Shown here piece by piece: positions 52,303-64,000 of a stretch of 64,000 nt of DNA. Below the pieces are notes generated by a model. It made no database searches and was not told the DNA's origin. It worked only from the letters and a program-made list of their open reading frames with translations. A program made the position numbers and the translations under genes. This DNA is from Polydactylus sextarius. Its lineage: Eukaryota; Chordata; Actinopteri; Polynemidae. The first letter of the stretch is position 1. The number at the start of each line of letters is the position of its first letter. The stretch lies in contig CM028923.1 in the NCBI GenBank assembly GCA_016801845.1, forward strand, positions 5,877,001 to 5,941,000. Reading direction: 5' to 3'.

Positions 52303-53530
52303 TAATTAGTATATTAATTTAAAAGGTGTATTAAATGATCATTCCAATGATTTCATGTGGATACTGCAATTACAATTCAACACCACTTGCAGCTGCATGT
52401 ATTATCCTCAGTCTAGAAGGTAAATACAGCAGGTTATTAAAGGAAGATTTAGACAACATAATTGTTGTAATACTTCCAGAAAGTTTCTTTCTGATTAAAA
52501 CCATTGAACTCTGGAAAAAAAATCTTCCACATTGTAATTAAAACTATATTTACTCAGTGTTTCTTGTGTGTGCATCATTTAATCCTAAAGTAAATGTCAT
52601 CGTAATATCCCCAGTTCTAAATCTGTGCAAGATTTAAACCTCAACACTATTAGCACAACAACACTGTGGCTGGTTTCACCTCAGAGTGACCTACACTTTG
52701 GTGATTCATGTTATTCATGTTATACAGATGTTCTCTTTGTTTTACATGAATCTAGTACACTTTGTCTGAGTCTTTACTTGGTGTACTATTTAAAACAACA
52801 AACCCCATCAACCTAAATCTTACTGTCAATGAAGAGGTGAAACTCAGGACGGGTATCAAAAATGCATGACTTTGTCTTTGTTGGAAAATAGCTTGACTGG
52901 CAGGAGGTGATATATAAAAGATTGTCTCTGACACTATCTGTCTGTCTCTCTGTTGATTTCCCTTCTCTTTCTCAAGCAGACATTCTTTTTTGAGCAGTAA
53001 TGAGAAATAAAGCCTGACTTCTGAGCACTTTGGCTCATTGCTCACACGGACACATGGCCAAACAAGCAGAGGAGAGAAAAGGGCAACGTCCATCTCTTGT
53101 CTGGCCTATCGTGACCAAAGGGCAGGGTCACTGGTGTTGAATGATAAACTGAATATGACTGTGTGTGTGTGTGCGTGCGTCACGCAAATGTCTGAGAGAA
53201 GCTAATAGAGATAAAATGGCCAAGATGCTCATCAGATTTGTGGGTACAGGATGTTTACAGTTTTCTTTTTAATTCAGTTTATTCTCTGTCTTCTTTAGCC
53301 ACATGTCATCTTTTAATTTGCATTGAGTTTAGTTTAACAATGTCACTTTTCATGTGTTTTTGGTGTAATTGCAGCCTAAATGGTTGTCAGCTTGTTCCTC
53401 TCTCTCTCCTCCTATGTGTTTGTTTATGTGTGAGTGTGTGAATTTCTGGCCAGTGGCTCTTGTTCTCTCTGCAGGCGGTCTAATGAGCACACAGACTTCT
53501 GTGAAACACACAAATACAAGTGTAATAGCA

Positions 53531-53531
<1 letters not shown>

Positions 53532-53568
<37 letters not shown>
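53532..53568. repeat. (CA)n microsatellite
   Basis: About 37 bp of pure CA. Confidence 0.97.
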
Positions 53569-53569
<1 letters not shown>

Positions 53570-54307
53570 CGATTGGGCCCTGCCAATGTATCTTTTTATC
53601 CTAATGAGCAGTGCTGGACAACCAGTATAACAATCATTTCTTTTTCTGTGTTTCTCTGTTTGCACTCAAAGCTGTGAGCCAAAGCTAATTCTACAGTAAA
53701 GTCTCCACGCCTTGATGAGCACTGTTTTACTTCAGCACTCCTCTCCAACACAACCACGCTGAAGACTGATATACATCTTGGATCCTTATGGTTTTTGTAC
53801 AGTTTTTTTGGCATAATAAGTTGCGTGTATCCGAAATCCAATAGGCTGAGATGGGAAGTGGGTGGAATAGTTAAGCATTATGAAAACAGCTGTGGTCTCT
53901 TAGTTTGTTGTTGTAAAAGTGAAGGATAAAATACGGTTTCACTTTTTTTAAACTGAATTATAAAACCCAAATTTCTTTGGAAATTGGGCAATATTTACTA
54001 GTGGGACAGCACGAGAGTTTGTCAGTTAGTGTTTGGCAGAGTTCCTCCATATATTGTGAAACTGCTTGTGTACTTTGTCCCTAAGTGACCCATGGTAAGC
54101 TCATGTTCTGCCTGCAGATTTGCGTGTGTATTCAGGAGACCAGCCAGATTCAGACTGGAAGGCAACAACTCTTTTGCTGTCACAGAAATGATTCCTCTTG
54201 AAATAGCTGCAGTATGATACTCTGCTGACTTCTGACCTTTAATAATGTTTCATAGATCAGTCACTTGCTCTCTGCTCTATCCAAGTCTTTCTCTTCAGGC
54301 AATATAC

Positions 54308-54331
54308 ACATACACACACACACACACACAA
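54308..54331. repeat. (CA)n microsatellite
   Basis: CA run of about 22 bp with a TA at its left end. Confidence 0.92.
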
Positions 54332-56169
54332 CATACACATTTTACCAAGAGAGATCAATTATTTTTTCCCTGCACCACATAACTTTTCACAAGTAATTCC
54401 TCACACCTGAGTATAGAATTCATAAAAGTTGTTTTAATGATATATTCATGCATTAAATAATAAAAAAAAGAAAAATTGGCTGGCCATTCGTGTGCAGAAA
54501 GTGCAGCATCTGAATGTCATAATGGCATAGCTCTAATGGATAAACAATTGTTTTCTGTTTCGGCAGATCTGCAAAGTAGTTTCCTCTGTTTTGAGCTTTG
54601 CTTAACTTTTAATGGTGTACTGAATAGCACAGTAAAAACTGCCAATAAAGATTGTTATTTTAAAATGTATTTATTCTTGTCCCTTTCTGTTTAATGATAA
54701 CATCTGACTTTGAGTCATAGTTTAGTTGAATTTTGATTTATCACAACATTCCTGTTTATATATCTTGAGGCTGTCTGTGTTTAATGGTCATAAGTGCAGG
54801 ATGGGCCATAAAAGTGCAGAATATATGCTGCAGTTGTGCAGCTTTCTCTTATTAAGTATTTCCCTCTGAAGCTGCCAGGTCTTCGGTCAGGAAGCTGAGA
54901 CATTTGCAATTCATCTTGCTCTTGACTCCCCCATTGTTCCCATTTCTCTCGCCTCTCTTCTCATCCCTCTAGTGGACATCACAAACATTTAAACACAGAC
55001 ATACACATGCACACACATTTCTTCTTGCTTATATTACACTTCATTAAAATCCACTTTTAATTCATATCCAGTTTTGTGTTTTGTGTGTGAATAATCTTGC
55101 ATCCATAACTCTCTACGTTTGTGTGTGTTTTATATTTTCTAATATGAATACTACATACTAAACACAGGCTCACACAGGCTCAGACACACATGCACACACA
55201 TACAAACACACTCCCATCCACGCCTCAGGGAGCATGTCACTTGGTTTGACCTGTAGAGTTTTGGCACCAGATGTCTCCAGCTGGCACTACTGGAGACATA
55301 TGCTACATCTCCATCCTTGAATATGTGTGTTTGTGTGTGTGAAGGAGAGAGAGATTGGGCGGGGGTTCTTAATGTGTTTGTGTGTGTACTTTGGCACTTT
55401 CAATAAGCCCCAGTGTTTGCGTTTGCCTTATTGCCTTTGTCTTTTCATTTCCAGGCTCCTTTTGGTTTCTCTTTCCCTCTTTTTCTATCCCACTGTTGTC
55501 CTCCTCTCTGATTCTGTCATACTGTTCTCTCTTTCTGTGGGTAGTTTCTAAATGAGCAATCATTTTCTGTATTTAAGACTTATTACATCTATTGTGTAAT
55601 TATTTGCCAGCTGCTTCATGTTATAACATGTACAATATACACTTAAGTTGAACGTTGAAGTGTATATCTTTGTATTTGTAGGTTTCTCCATGATGACAGA
55701 TCTGTGTGTATACATGCACATGCCAGGACATGGACACAGTTTCACATAAGAAAATGAATGGAAGTTGCTTACACCAAAGTAGTCCTTTTGGTTTGTCATT
55801 TCATTCATCATTTATTAGTCTATTTATTCTCCAGCATGCACATGGATGTTCCTTTATTTTGTAGTGTTGAATTATTCAGCTGCTTGTTGTGATAGATGTC
55901 CATGATAATAGAGTATAGTAACACATGTACAAAGCCTTACACATGCACACACACAAACAAACACAGGCGAGATTCCCCTTTGTGATCCATGGGGACTCTT
56001 CTTCCGTTGTTTATCGCTGTGCTGTGTGTGTATATGTCTCCCAGGGTAGATTGTGATGAATCATAAACTTGTCTGATCATGTACTGTTTAGGAGCAGCAC
56101 CTTTTTAGCAAAGACAACATCCACTTTTTTACAACATCCTAAATGTGGGGCGTGTACGCTTTTATGCTA

Positions 56170-56186
56170 TTTTTTTTTTTTTTTTT
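56170..56186. repeat. Poly-T run
   Basis: 17 T bases. Confidence 0.95.
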
Positions 56187-56922
56187 GGTTACAGTGACAT
56201 CCTTTCCTGTGTAGCAGTTACGTTTTGGTCTGAGGAGAAAACAATTAGCTTGTATGTGTGAGATGTGGACTCCCTCTCGTGTGTCCTCTTTACTTTACCA
56301 ACTATAATGCAGGAATGGTTCGTCATATGGCTCTGGAGTTTGCTTCTGCCCTTTTATCTACGTGTCTTTATTCAGTACTCATTTTGTCGTTTGCCTTTGG
56401 TACAGTTGAAAACACCCTCTTCTCCCATCCTGTCCAGTGTTTTGCACTCAATCAACATTTCTGACAGCGTTTCTGCTTTGATTTTTCAATTTTGTTCTCT
56501 CACAGTTTTTTCTGTTTTTTACTCAATTTTAGTGCCATGTCACACCAGGGAAGACCACTGAAAAATGAATTCATGCATTCAAACAAACTGGGTGAGGTAA
56601 AAGTGTGGTGATGTAGTTATCGCAGGTTGTGCAGTTTACTATTTTTTATGTGGTAAAATGGATACAAAGCGAAAAGCTATTTTGAAATGGCTGTGGTCAT
56701 TTGGTAGAGCACGGTTTAAATTGGATGGTGCAACTCGACTATTAGACCTCAGTTCAGTTCCCTTTATTACTGAGGTGAGTCTGTCACTGCATTATGTTCA
56801 TAACAGATCTGAAGTTTATCAATGGTACAAATATATATAAAAAAGTTCGCTAGATTTGAACTAAAATTGATATTGGTTTTGAACACAGGTGTAACCAAGC
56901 ACTTTGTGTGTGTCCTCTCTCA

Positions 56923-56923
<1 letters not shown>

Positions 56924-56953
<30 letters not shown>
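56924..56953. repeat. (CA)n microsatellite
   Basis: About 30 bp of CA followed by CTCTCTC. Confidence 0.96.
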
Positions 56954-56956
<3 letters not shown>

Positions 56957-57436
56957 CTCAGTATTATATTCTCTCCTGTGGTTCCCATCTCTGTTTACTT
57001 TCCATTGTTTTGTTACAAACGATGATATGTTCCGCTGTGGTTGTTTACAGTTAGTTACATCATGGTATCTTTTACCACTCTTCCCTGTTATTAGAACTGA
57101 TTTGTCTGCTTTTGCTGTCTTGCTGGAGATGGAGCCTCAAAAATTGAGAAAGAGACAAAATTTTAGGGTTTGTTTATATTTGTGTGTTCATATCTTTTGG
57201 CAAGCCAAGCATGGGGATTGAGGAAACAGGAGAAAGTAGAATAGTTAGCATTTGTGGGGTGTGGGTGTGTGTGTGTGTTTTTGTGATGTCTGCTGTGTCA
57301 CTTCTCTGTTAGTTGGTGGCTGCTTCATTTGTGTATTTCTAGATCCAACTATTGTTACACATCATGAGCTAACTTAGCAGATGGAACTAGTTTACCGCTG
57401 TCTTCCGCTGTGGATATTACCAGTGAGAGCAGATAG

Positions 57437-57438
<2 letters not shown>

Positions 57439-57473
<35 letters not shown>
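57439..57473. repeat. (CA)n microsatellite
   Basis: About 35 bp of pure CA after AGATAGAT. Confidence 0.97.
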
Positions 57474-57474
<1 letters not shown>

Positions 57475-60400
57475 CCACACATGCTCGTAGTTTAGGTGCC
57501 GTACCCCTTAAAGACAGCTTGAATTATAAACCACACTTATTATCTCAAACATGCACATAAATGTCTGATCAAACTAAAAGTTTACTCTGTTGAATAACAT
57601 TAATGAGGTTTGTGTTCTTTTACTGGTAAAATTCTGCCCACCTCTAGATTATAAAACATGACTACATTTAAAAGATGGTATACTGTAACATCATTAATAA
57701 TGTATTCATAGCTACATAGGGACCAGTACAGCACTGACGGTAAGCATCCAGCCCTTATTTATAATACATAAGACAGGCATCTGAATTTCAAATTATTACA
57801 GACATCAGTGAAATTAGTCAAAGGAGGAAAGGTTTTTTGTTTGTTGTAACTTTAATTTGGTAAATTACATGAGAAAGGATTTCACTTTTTTTGAACAGAG
57901 AGCATTTGATTTGATGTTTTTCTCTCTTTTGTAGTGTTACCGTCTTCAGAGATCACATAAAGTCGCCATCCTCTGAGAACTTTCTGAGAGTCAGATCCAC
58001 AAATGTGATAACGACTTTGTTAAACAGAGTTTGTTGAAGTAGAGGTCCACACCAGCAGCTCTTTACCCATGGGGGGTGTTTCCCTCTCCCAGTTAAAGGT
58101 TATGGCAGAGTCTTCTCTATATCTCTCAACAGTTTAAACAGCAAGGCTCTCTGGAGATCAATTAATAGTTTATAGAAGAGAGGAGAGAGCAGTGAAATCG
58201 CCTGCCTTAGTGGTTCATGCTCTGATGCGCCACTGCCGACATTTGCCTAATTAGGCCAAAAATATCTTTTAACAGTTTACTGCTAAAAACATTCTTGTTT
58301 TTGTGTTTTCATTGGTTAAAATTTGTTTTTTTATATATATACACTTATATATGGCTCAATATGAGAATGTGTCTGAACATATGGTGAACGAAATAACTTC
58401 TTTTTGTGAAGAAGTTTATTTCACAAGTAAAAAATGAAACTGAAAACTAGTCTAAACCCACTAATGCTCAACTAGAGGACATGTTGTACTATACAGCTGG
58501 GCCTGGTAACAGCTGATGGTTAGATTCACTGAAGAAGCAACAGTGCTGCTGCTCTTAGTCATATTCATGTGAACAGACCTTTAACAAAAGGTCCCTTTCA
58601 GGGTTTTTTTTTATTTTGCTGTTTTTGAAAGGAATGAGCATACAGCATATTGCAATTTCTTGTCAAAGCTCCTGTAATGAAAGGCTTCGTTGACTCAGCA
58701 ACCTGCTGACTAAGCACATACAACATATACTGGGAAAATGTTTCACTGTTTAACATAACACAGGTATATTCTTACAGGTGACAATTCAATTACCACATCA
58801 TGTGGAGGGACTCTGAGTCAGATTTGCCCCATGGACACTCACTGGACAAGCCCCTCAGACAGTCAGCAACAGACACCAACAGATGATGCTGATAATAGTC
58901 ATGATACGGGTCACGGTCAAATTCTTTGTACACTGTGGTGCTGTGGTGCAGATTTTCTACTTCCTGTGTAAGAATCCAGCTGGAAGTTCAATTTAATTTC
59001 TGTCAAAATAAATGAAATGCTCGCAGTCCCTCCAGCTCTGAAATCTTAATTCAATTTGCCACAATTATTTGACCAGAAGGTCTAAACATATTATTGCAGA
59101 GACTGTTTACTCATGTTTTATTCCTCTTGGGTTAACATAATCTCTTTAATGTCATGTATTTGTGCCAGAAAAGGTTCTGTGAGCACTGCAGTGGTTCTGT
59201 CAAGGGTCAGTGAATGCTGTAGCACTGCAGAGGTAGTGGCTGCTGTAGAGGAGACTGGAGACTACAAAGCACAGACATACGCAGACAACGCATTACAGTC
59301 TGGCCTCATCTGCAATCCAGATGGAGGAGACACATTTAGATGGAGAGGCTGATGAAAACAATAACTTTAAGTAAGTAGTTGGAAAAGAGGCAGTGGACAG
59401 CGTTTCACTGAGTGGAGCAAGAAGGCTGATATTTAATTTTAGACCCTGAGCATAAACCTAATTACCATTTAATTATTTAATGTGTAGAGAATATAATTTT
59501 GTGTGATGCATGTGTTTTTATGTGTTACCAAGTGTAAATCAACGTGTGAAAATCTTGTACAAAGAAAATCCATATTTCTATTGTCTATGTGTAAAAACAC
59601 TTTGCTAGCATGAGACTGTATTAGTATGTTTCAGCACTTGGTAATGACAGATTGCAAGGAATCAGACAGTGTGAACTGCTGTTTACCGCAGAAAATTGCT
59701 GTTGTGTTTTTTTTTTTTTTTAGTGTACAAATCTGGCTGTGACTTCTTTATGTTATATCATTTGTTAAATGCGACATCCTATGAGGCTGCATTTATTATA
59801 TTTATACACAGTAAATTCTATCTGAGACAAATGTACCAGCACACTGAACATCTCCAAAGGGGCAGCCTACACCTGCTTTTCCCTCATTAACTCTATGTAG
59901 AATGCTATTTGTCAGCTCCACTGTCAGCAGCTTTACTAGGCCACATATGTGTCCAGAGATGAATCAGGTGGAAACTCTAATCCCAGCACACTTCGTTGAC
60001 CCCACCATGACAGTTATCAACACAGTGCTAGTCGCTCACCTTCTGCTTCACCTCTGACACAAACACCTGGGAAAAAGATGGGGTACACTTGGACCATTGA
60101 ACCCTTACAGTTGTGATGAGTTCTGTTTCCCGCAGCCACCCCGTTTTTACGTCCTTTCTAGATATGTTTGCGGTGGTGTAAGATGCTCTCAACTCCACCT
60201 TGCTCTCTTTCTCTCATTCTCTCTGCAGCTCTGTTCCAAGGAGAAAACACACCGGTGATTTTGACCAAACTTGTCCCATTTTAAATAGGCCAAGCCAGAA
60301 ATAGTATGCCCATGTAATAGTCTGAAACCAGGCCTCGTCAACTTAAGTCTTGGTTAATAAAACCAAGATATGTGCAGTTCATTTCCTTGTCTTAACCTTG

Positions 60401-60576
60401 ATGACTGGTTCTCCATGTTCATTGAACAAGTACACTGGCTGGAAATATCTGATATGTATTTTCATCATTCTTACAAGGGATGTAATATTGCTTTCATAGG
60501 GGAGTGGTATTATTAAAACATGAATAGATTGAGTAACCTTGAGACTCTGACTCCAACACTTCATGCTCTCTTCACC

Positions 60577-60590
60577 GTTGCCATGGTAAT
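60577..60590 (+). promoter_or_regulatory. RFX X-box-like motif
   Basis: GTTGCCATGGTAAT matches GTTGCCATGGYAAC at 13 of 14 positions. A short CAG repeat follows (about 60591-60613). Confidence 0.4.
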
Positions 60591-60613
60591 GCAGCAGTAG
60601 CAGCAGCAGCAGT
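60591..60613. repeat. Short (CAG)n repeat
   Basis: Seven CAG/TAG-type triplets. On the - strand they read as a Leu run inside a spurious long ORF. Confidence 0.9.
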
Positions 60614-60826
60614 GCCTTGCAGTGTAGTGTGTTTTCTCCAAAGCTCACTGCAGTTTTCATTCCATCGGATTTAGTGTCCTCTGAAAGTTTCCACCTGCAT
60701 GGAGATGACCCAGCAGCTTGTGCTGTCACTGCAGAGAAGGAGAGCTGTGCTGCAATATGTTTGTGTGAGCACATGAGTTTGCATGGATGCATGTGTGCAA
60801 TATGGCAGGAAGCATAGTCTGTGTTA

Positions 60827-60870
60827 CTGTGTGTGTGCGCGCGTGTGTGTGTGTGCGTGCGTGCGTGCTT
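60827..60870. repeat. GT/GC alternating tract
   Basis: TG, GCGCGC and GTGCGTGC units alternate over about 44 bp, a Z-DNA-prone composition. Confidence 0.92.
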
Positions 60871-62680
60871 AGTCAGAGAGATAATCATGACAGGGTGTGT
60901 AATTGTCAACGTGGCTTCATGTGAAGCAACCCCCTCTCCCTTGCCTGTCTGCCTTTAGAGATAAGAGAAACACACACAGCATGTGTACACAGTTTAAAGT
61001 TTGATCAAACGTGTATCTTTGCTTGCTGGGACCACTAGAACCATTCCTTATTTCTGGTTAACCAGGTGTCTTAAGGGACTAAAAGCTGTACTGTGTAAAA
61101 TCTAATTTATCACTTTTGTATTTCGTGTCCCTTCTCCCTCTTTCCTGTTACTGTTCAGTGTTACTTTGACAACGCAAAATAATATTTGTATAGGCCAGTC
61201 TCAGTGCCAGGGATTCAATTTTGAAAGAGAATTGGAAACACTGTGTTGTGCGTCTGCCACCACAATGACATCCCTAGATGTTTCCACTATTGTCTGAACA
61301 CAACATTTCTGGCTTTAGTGTCTCACAGTGTATCTCTATGTAGTCAGTGGCTGTTATACTGCCTTTCCATCTGATTTAGTCCATGTTAACAACATTCAAG
61401 GGGGATAGCAACACCTGTCAATGAGAAATGAAGAACAGGTGCCGTCTCACCACGGGAGAGATGCTGAGTCACTCTCACACACTTACACACACACACCATA
61501 GATATCACTTGGAAAGAATCTCAATAAACTATGACTTTGATTTTATTTTATGGACTTATCATGGTATGTAAGTACAGTATTTGGATCAGATTTTTTGTTG
61601 GTGCCTGTAGATCTTGAAATGAACACTGAAAATACAGAGCTACTACTAAACTTTTTGACCTGGAGTAATGTTATAGTATGAATCTAATTGTCACAGTCAT
61701 TTTGAGTGTACGGATCATTTTTATTTGAACCACTACATAAATATGTTGATGAAATGTACCCATAGGCTAAACAATAGTCTATATTGAGAGAACCAAAAAT
61801 TCCATGGATTAGGCTACTTATATAACAGCATAACCTTACTGAACTCACTGACCTAAGGTCAACTCAACAGACTCTTCTTCACTCTCTCTTCAAAATTTCT
61901 GTGTATGTAGAGTGAAGTAGTAAACCCCAGGGGTTTGTATGGTCTTGAGCTCCACAACTTAGGCTTGTGTCTAACCTCAGTGTTCCTACACGAAACCAGC
62001 AGCTCACACTGTGTCTGTCTCCGTTGCTGTTACAGCTAAGCCTAGACCCTGGGGAGCCTCTCTCCGAGCTGCCTGAAAAACAACAACAGCAAAGGAAACA
62101 TTTAGACACGTCAGGAACTGCAGCCTCTGTTGGTTCATATTTCTCCCCTCTATGTCGTCAGTTTCCAACTCTGCGCTTTATACCACTTCCTTGCCTTTTC
62201 CCCTCAAATTCCTTGCGAGGAATAATCTTTCCTACTGCTTGGTCTTTTAACTTTTAACATTTCTTCCATTCTTTTCTATATACCTTCAATTTCATCCACA
62301 TTTTTACCTTACGTTCCCTTTCTCCCTGTCTTCCACCCCCTGTCTCCTGCTGTACATCAGCCAAGCTCCCGCTCCCCACTTCTTTACTCAGGCAGTGCTG
62401 CCAACAATTAGAACACATTACTGCCAATTGTGCCACCTGCGGCCCCCTGAAAGGCAGAAAAAGAGGAGAGGAGGGGGCGGCACTGTGCCAACGGAGGTGG
62501 GGAGGGTGTGTATGTGGTGGGGAGGTGGAGTGCTTTACAGCGTTCTGGATACTGCCACAAAGCACAGTGTTTAATTACCAATAAGCACTGGTTTAATCAG
62601 GGGCCTGAATACTGCCGGATAGACAAACTGCAACTGTCGTCTTCTTTGTGGGGGGCTCCTGTATGTAGGAATGGTAACTG

Positions 62681-62702
62681 TGTGTGTGTGTGTGTGTGTG
62701 TG
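62681..62702. repeat. (GT)n microsatellite
   Basis: About 22 bp of pure GT. Confidence 0.95.
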
Positions 62703-64000
62703 AGTAAGAGTAAGCAGGGGTTTATGGTTAAGCTGTTGTTTGGTTGTGCAAGAATGAGTTGCAGGCTTGAAAAGACAGGAGGAGGGGGTTATTGTGCATG
62801 GGGTTCATTATTGTTTTGAAAATAATTCAGTGGTTGTGGCAATGAGATAGTGTGGAGAAAAATGTGTAGAGAGAGAGGGAGACATTGTGTTTGTGTGTGT
62901 GTGCACATATTCACACCTGCATTTTGGCCAAGGACTGGCTCAAATCACAGTGAATTGGATGCGTTGTGTGAGGCTTGAGTGAAAGCAGTCTCTTTTCTGG
63001 TCTTGTGGAGAAAACGAAGAGGTGTCTGTGAGGAGATTTAGCCCAGAGCCAAAACCAATTCACAACCACTCCACACTGGAGAGGGGTCTTATCCCTCCAA
63101 CCTGTCCTTGCGATGACAGGCCTGAGCCTCCTGCGCACATAGACACACAGACACACACTGATAGACACACTGTTGTATGCTGCAACTTGTGCTGTTTGCA
63201 TTAAATATGAAAACACACACACTCCCTTGGCCACAGACACACTGAGTGCCAAGGTAGTATTAGAGACTCAGTGTTTTTCTATGCAGGCTGAATTCAGTGG
63301 CCAGATGAGAATGTAATCCGCCACTGTGTTTTAAATGGATCAAATGTAGAGCTTAGTGAAGGCCGGACGCACTGTAAAGAGAAACGCTCACATACACACA
63401 CATGCTGTGGATTTAGTTGTTTTCACTGTTATGACTTCTCTCCAGTGTATTGTGGCTATTATTCTATATTACTATATTTCACCACTGCATGTGTGTGTGT
63501 GTGTTATCTCAAAAAAAAAAGCTACAGCTGGTCAATAGAACTGGATCTGTTCTCCAGAAGTGTCTTGTCTGTGTATCGAGAGCATGTGCATCCCAGCTGC
63601 AACACACACATTACTCTCCCCGATGAATAAATGATGTCGTGTCATACTGCTGTGACCCACCCCCGCTGAAAACACACACTCCTCTTAACCTCATACAGCA
63701 CATGCACGGCACACATATGTACACACAAACACACACACACTCACATTCACGCATGCACATGTTCTCCATGCACAAATGAGCCCCACACACTCTTGCTTGA
63801 CACCTTGACCCTGGTCATTGAAGAGCAGATGTTTTGAGGTGGTCTTGTCTAAAGACTCAGTGCAGTCAGTGACAGGCAATTTTCATTCTCTCTCAGTCTA
63901 CCAGTCTTCATCTATCTCTCCTCTTCTCATCCCTCTGTCCTTCTCTCTCACTCCTCAGTCACTCCCAGCTCTCTCTTCTAGTCTTCTCTAGAGTCCGGAT

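Larger units (their letters stand above)
25393..64000 (+). other. plxna4: plxna4 intron after the second coding exon, running off the window
   Basis: More than 38.6 kb without a plexin-like exon. It contains many microsatellites, alternating purine-rich (29320-29400, 29815-30110, 32160-32600, 45340-45600, 47950-48180) and pyrimidine-rich (47100-47430, 49930-50160, 51540-51720, 62250-62350, 63880-64000) tracts, two copies of a dispersed repeat (38228-38560, 39811-39950) and scattered regulatory-like motifs listed separately. No other gene was recognised on either strand. In stretches not listed, such as 26000-31200, 33200-35500, 43000-45000, 54400-56100 and 57500-60300, I see only unannotated intron sequence. 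Confidence 0.85.

Noticed and set aside
60379..60909. 176-codon open frame on the - strand
   Set aside because: It is held open by a CA/GT tract (His-Thr run) and a CAG repeat (Leu run). The remaining part matches no family I know, and it lies inside the plexin intron on the opposite strand.
25432..64000. The next plexin exon (expected VRVDG... to ...MSERQ)
   Set aside because: I looked for this conserved block on the + strand and saw no match, so it probably lies beyond the window. A translated search with a teleost plexin-A4 would settle it.

Overview
The window is vertebrate, and almost certainly teleost fish, nuclear DNA. Nearly all of it is non-coding. It is AT-rich on the whole, packed with (CA)n/(GT)n, (TA)n and poly-A/T tracts, carries a decayed Tc1-type transposon and has very little open coding sequence. 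The species cannot be named from the sequence alone.

I can support one protein-coding gene, on the + strand: a class A plexin that best fits plexin-A4 (plxna4). Two coding exons are visible. The first coding exon (CDS 10972-12216, 415 codons) holds the start codon, the signal peptide and most of the sema domain. The next exon (25210-25392, 61 codons) continues the sema domain. Both exons are bounded by good splice sites, and both junctions after them are phase 0. The rest of the receptor (end of the sema propeller, PSI and IPT domains, membrane span and cytoplasmic GAP) must lie beyond position 64000, because I could not find the following exon. The gene therefore has an intron of about 13.0 kb and a second of more than 38.6 kb within this window.

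Layout: 1-10867 is intron 1 or 5' flank, with a Tc1/mariner relic at about 3950-4745 on the - strand; 10868-12216 is the first coding exon with a short 5' UTR; 12217-25209 is intron 2; 25210-25392 is the second coding exon; 25393-64000 is intron 3, with microsatellites, two copies of a dispersed repeat and several regulatory-looking motifs.

The items most worth checking are: (i) a possible sema-only short product made by reading from the second coding exon into intron 3 (12 extra codons, then a stop, with an AATAAA 415 bp further on); (ii) three exact copies of GTTGCCATGG plus one RFX-type palindrome in intron 3; (iii) four TTAATTA motifs within 148 bp; (iv) an isolated CpG-dense patch at 50341-50470, close to a CTCF-like motif. 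I see no evidence for a wholly new biological system. The regulatory calls are inference from motifs only.
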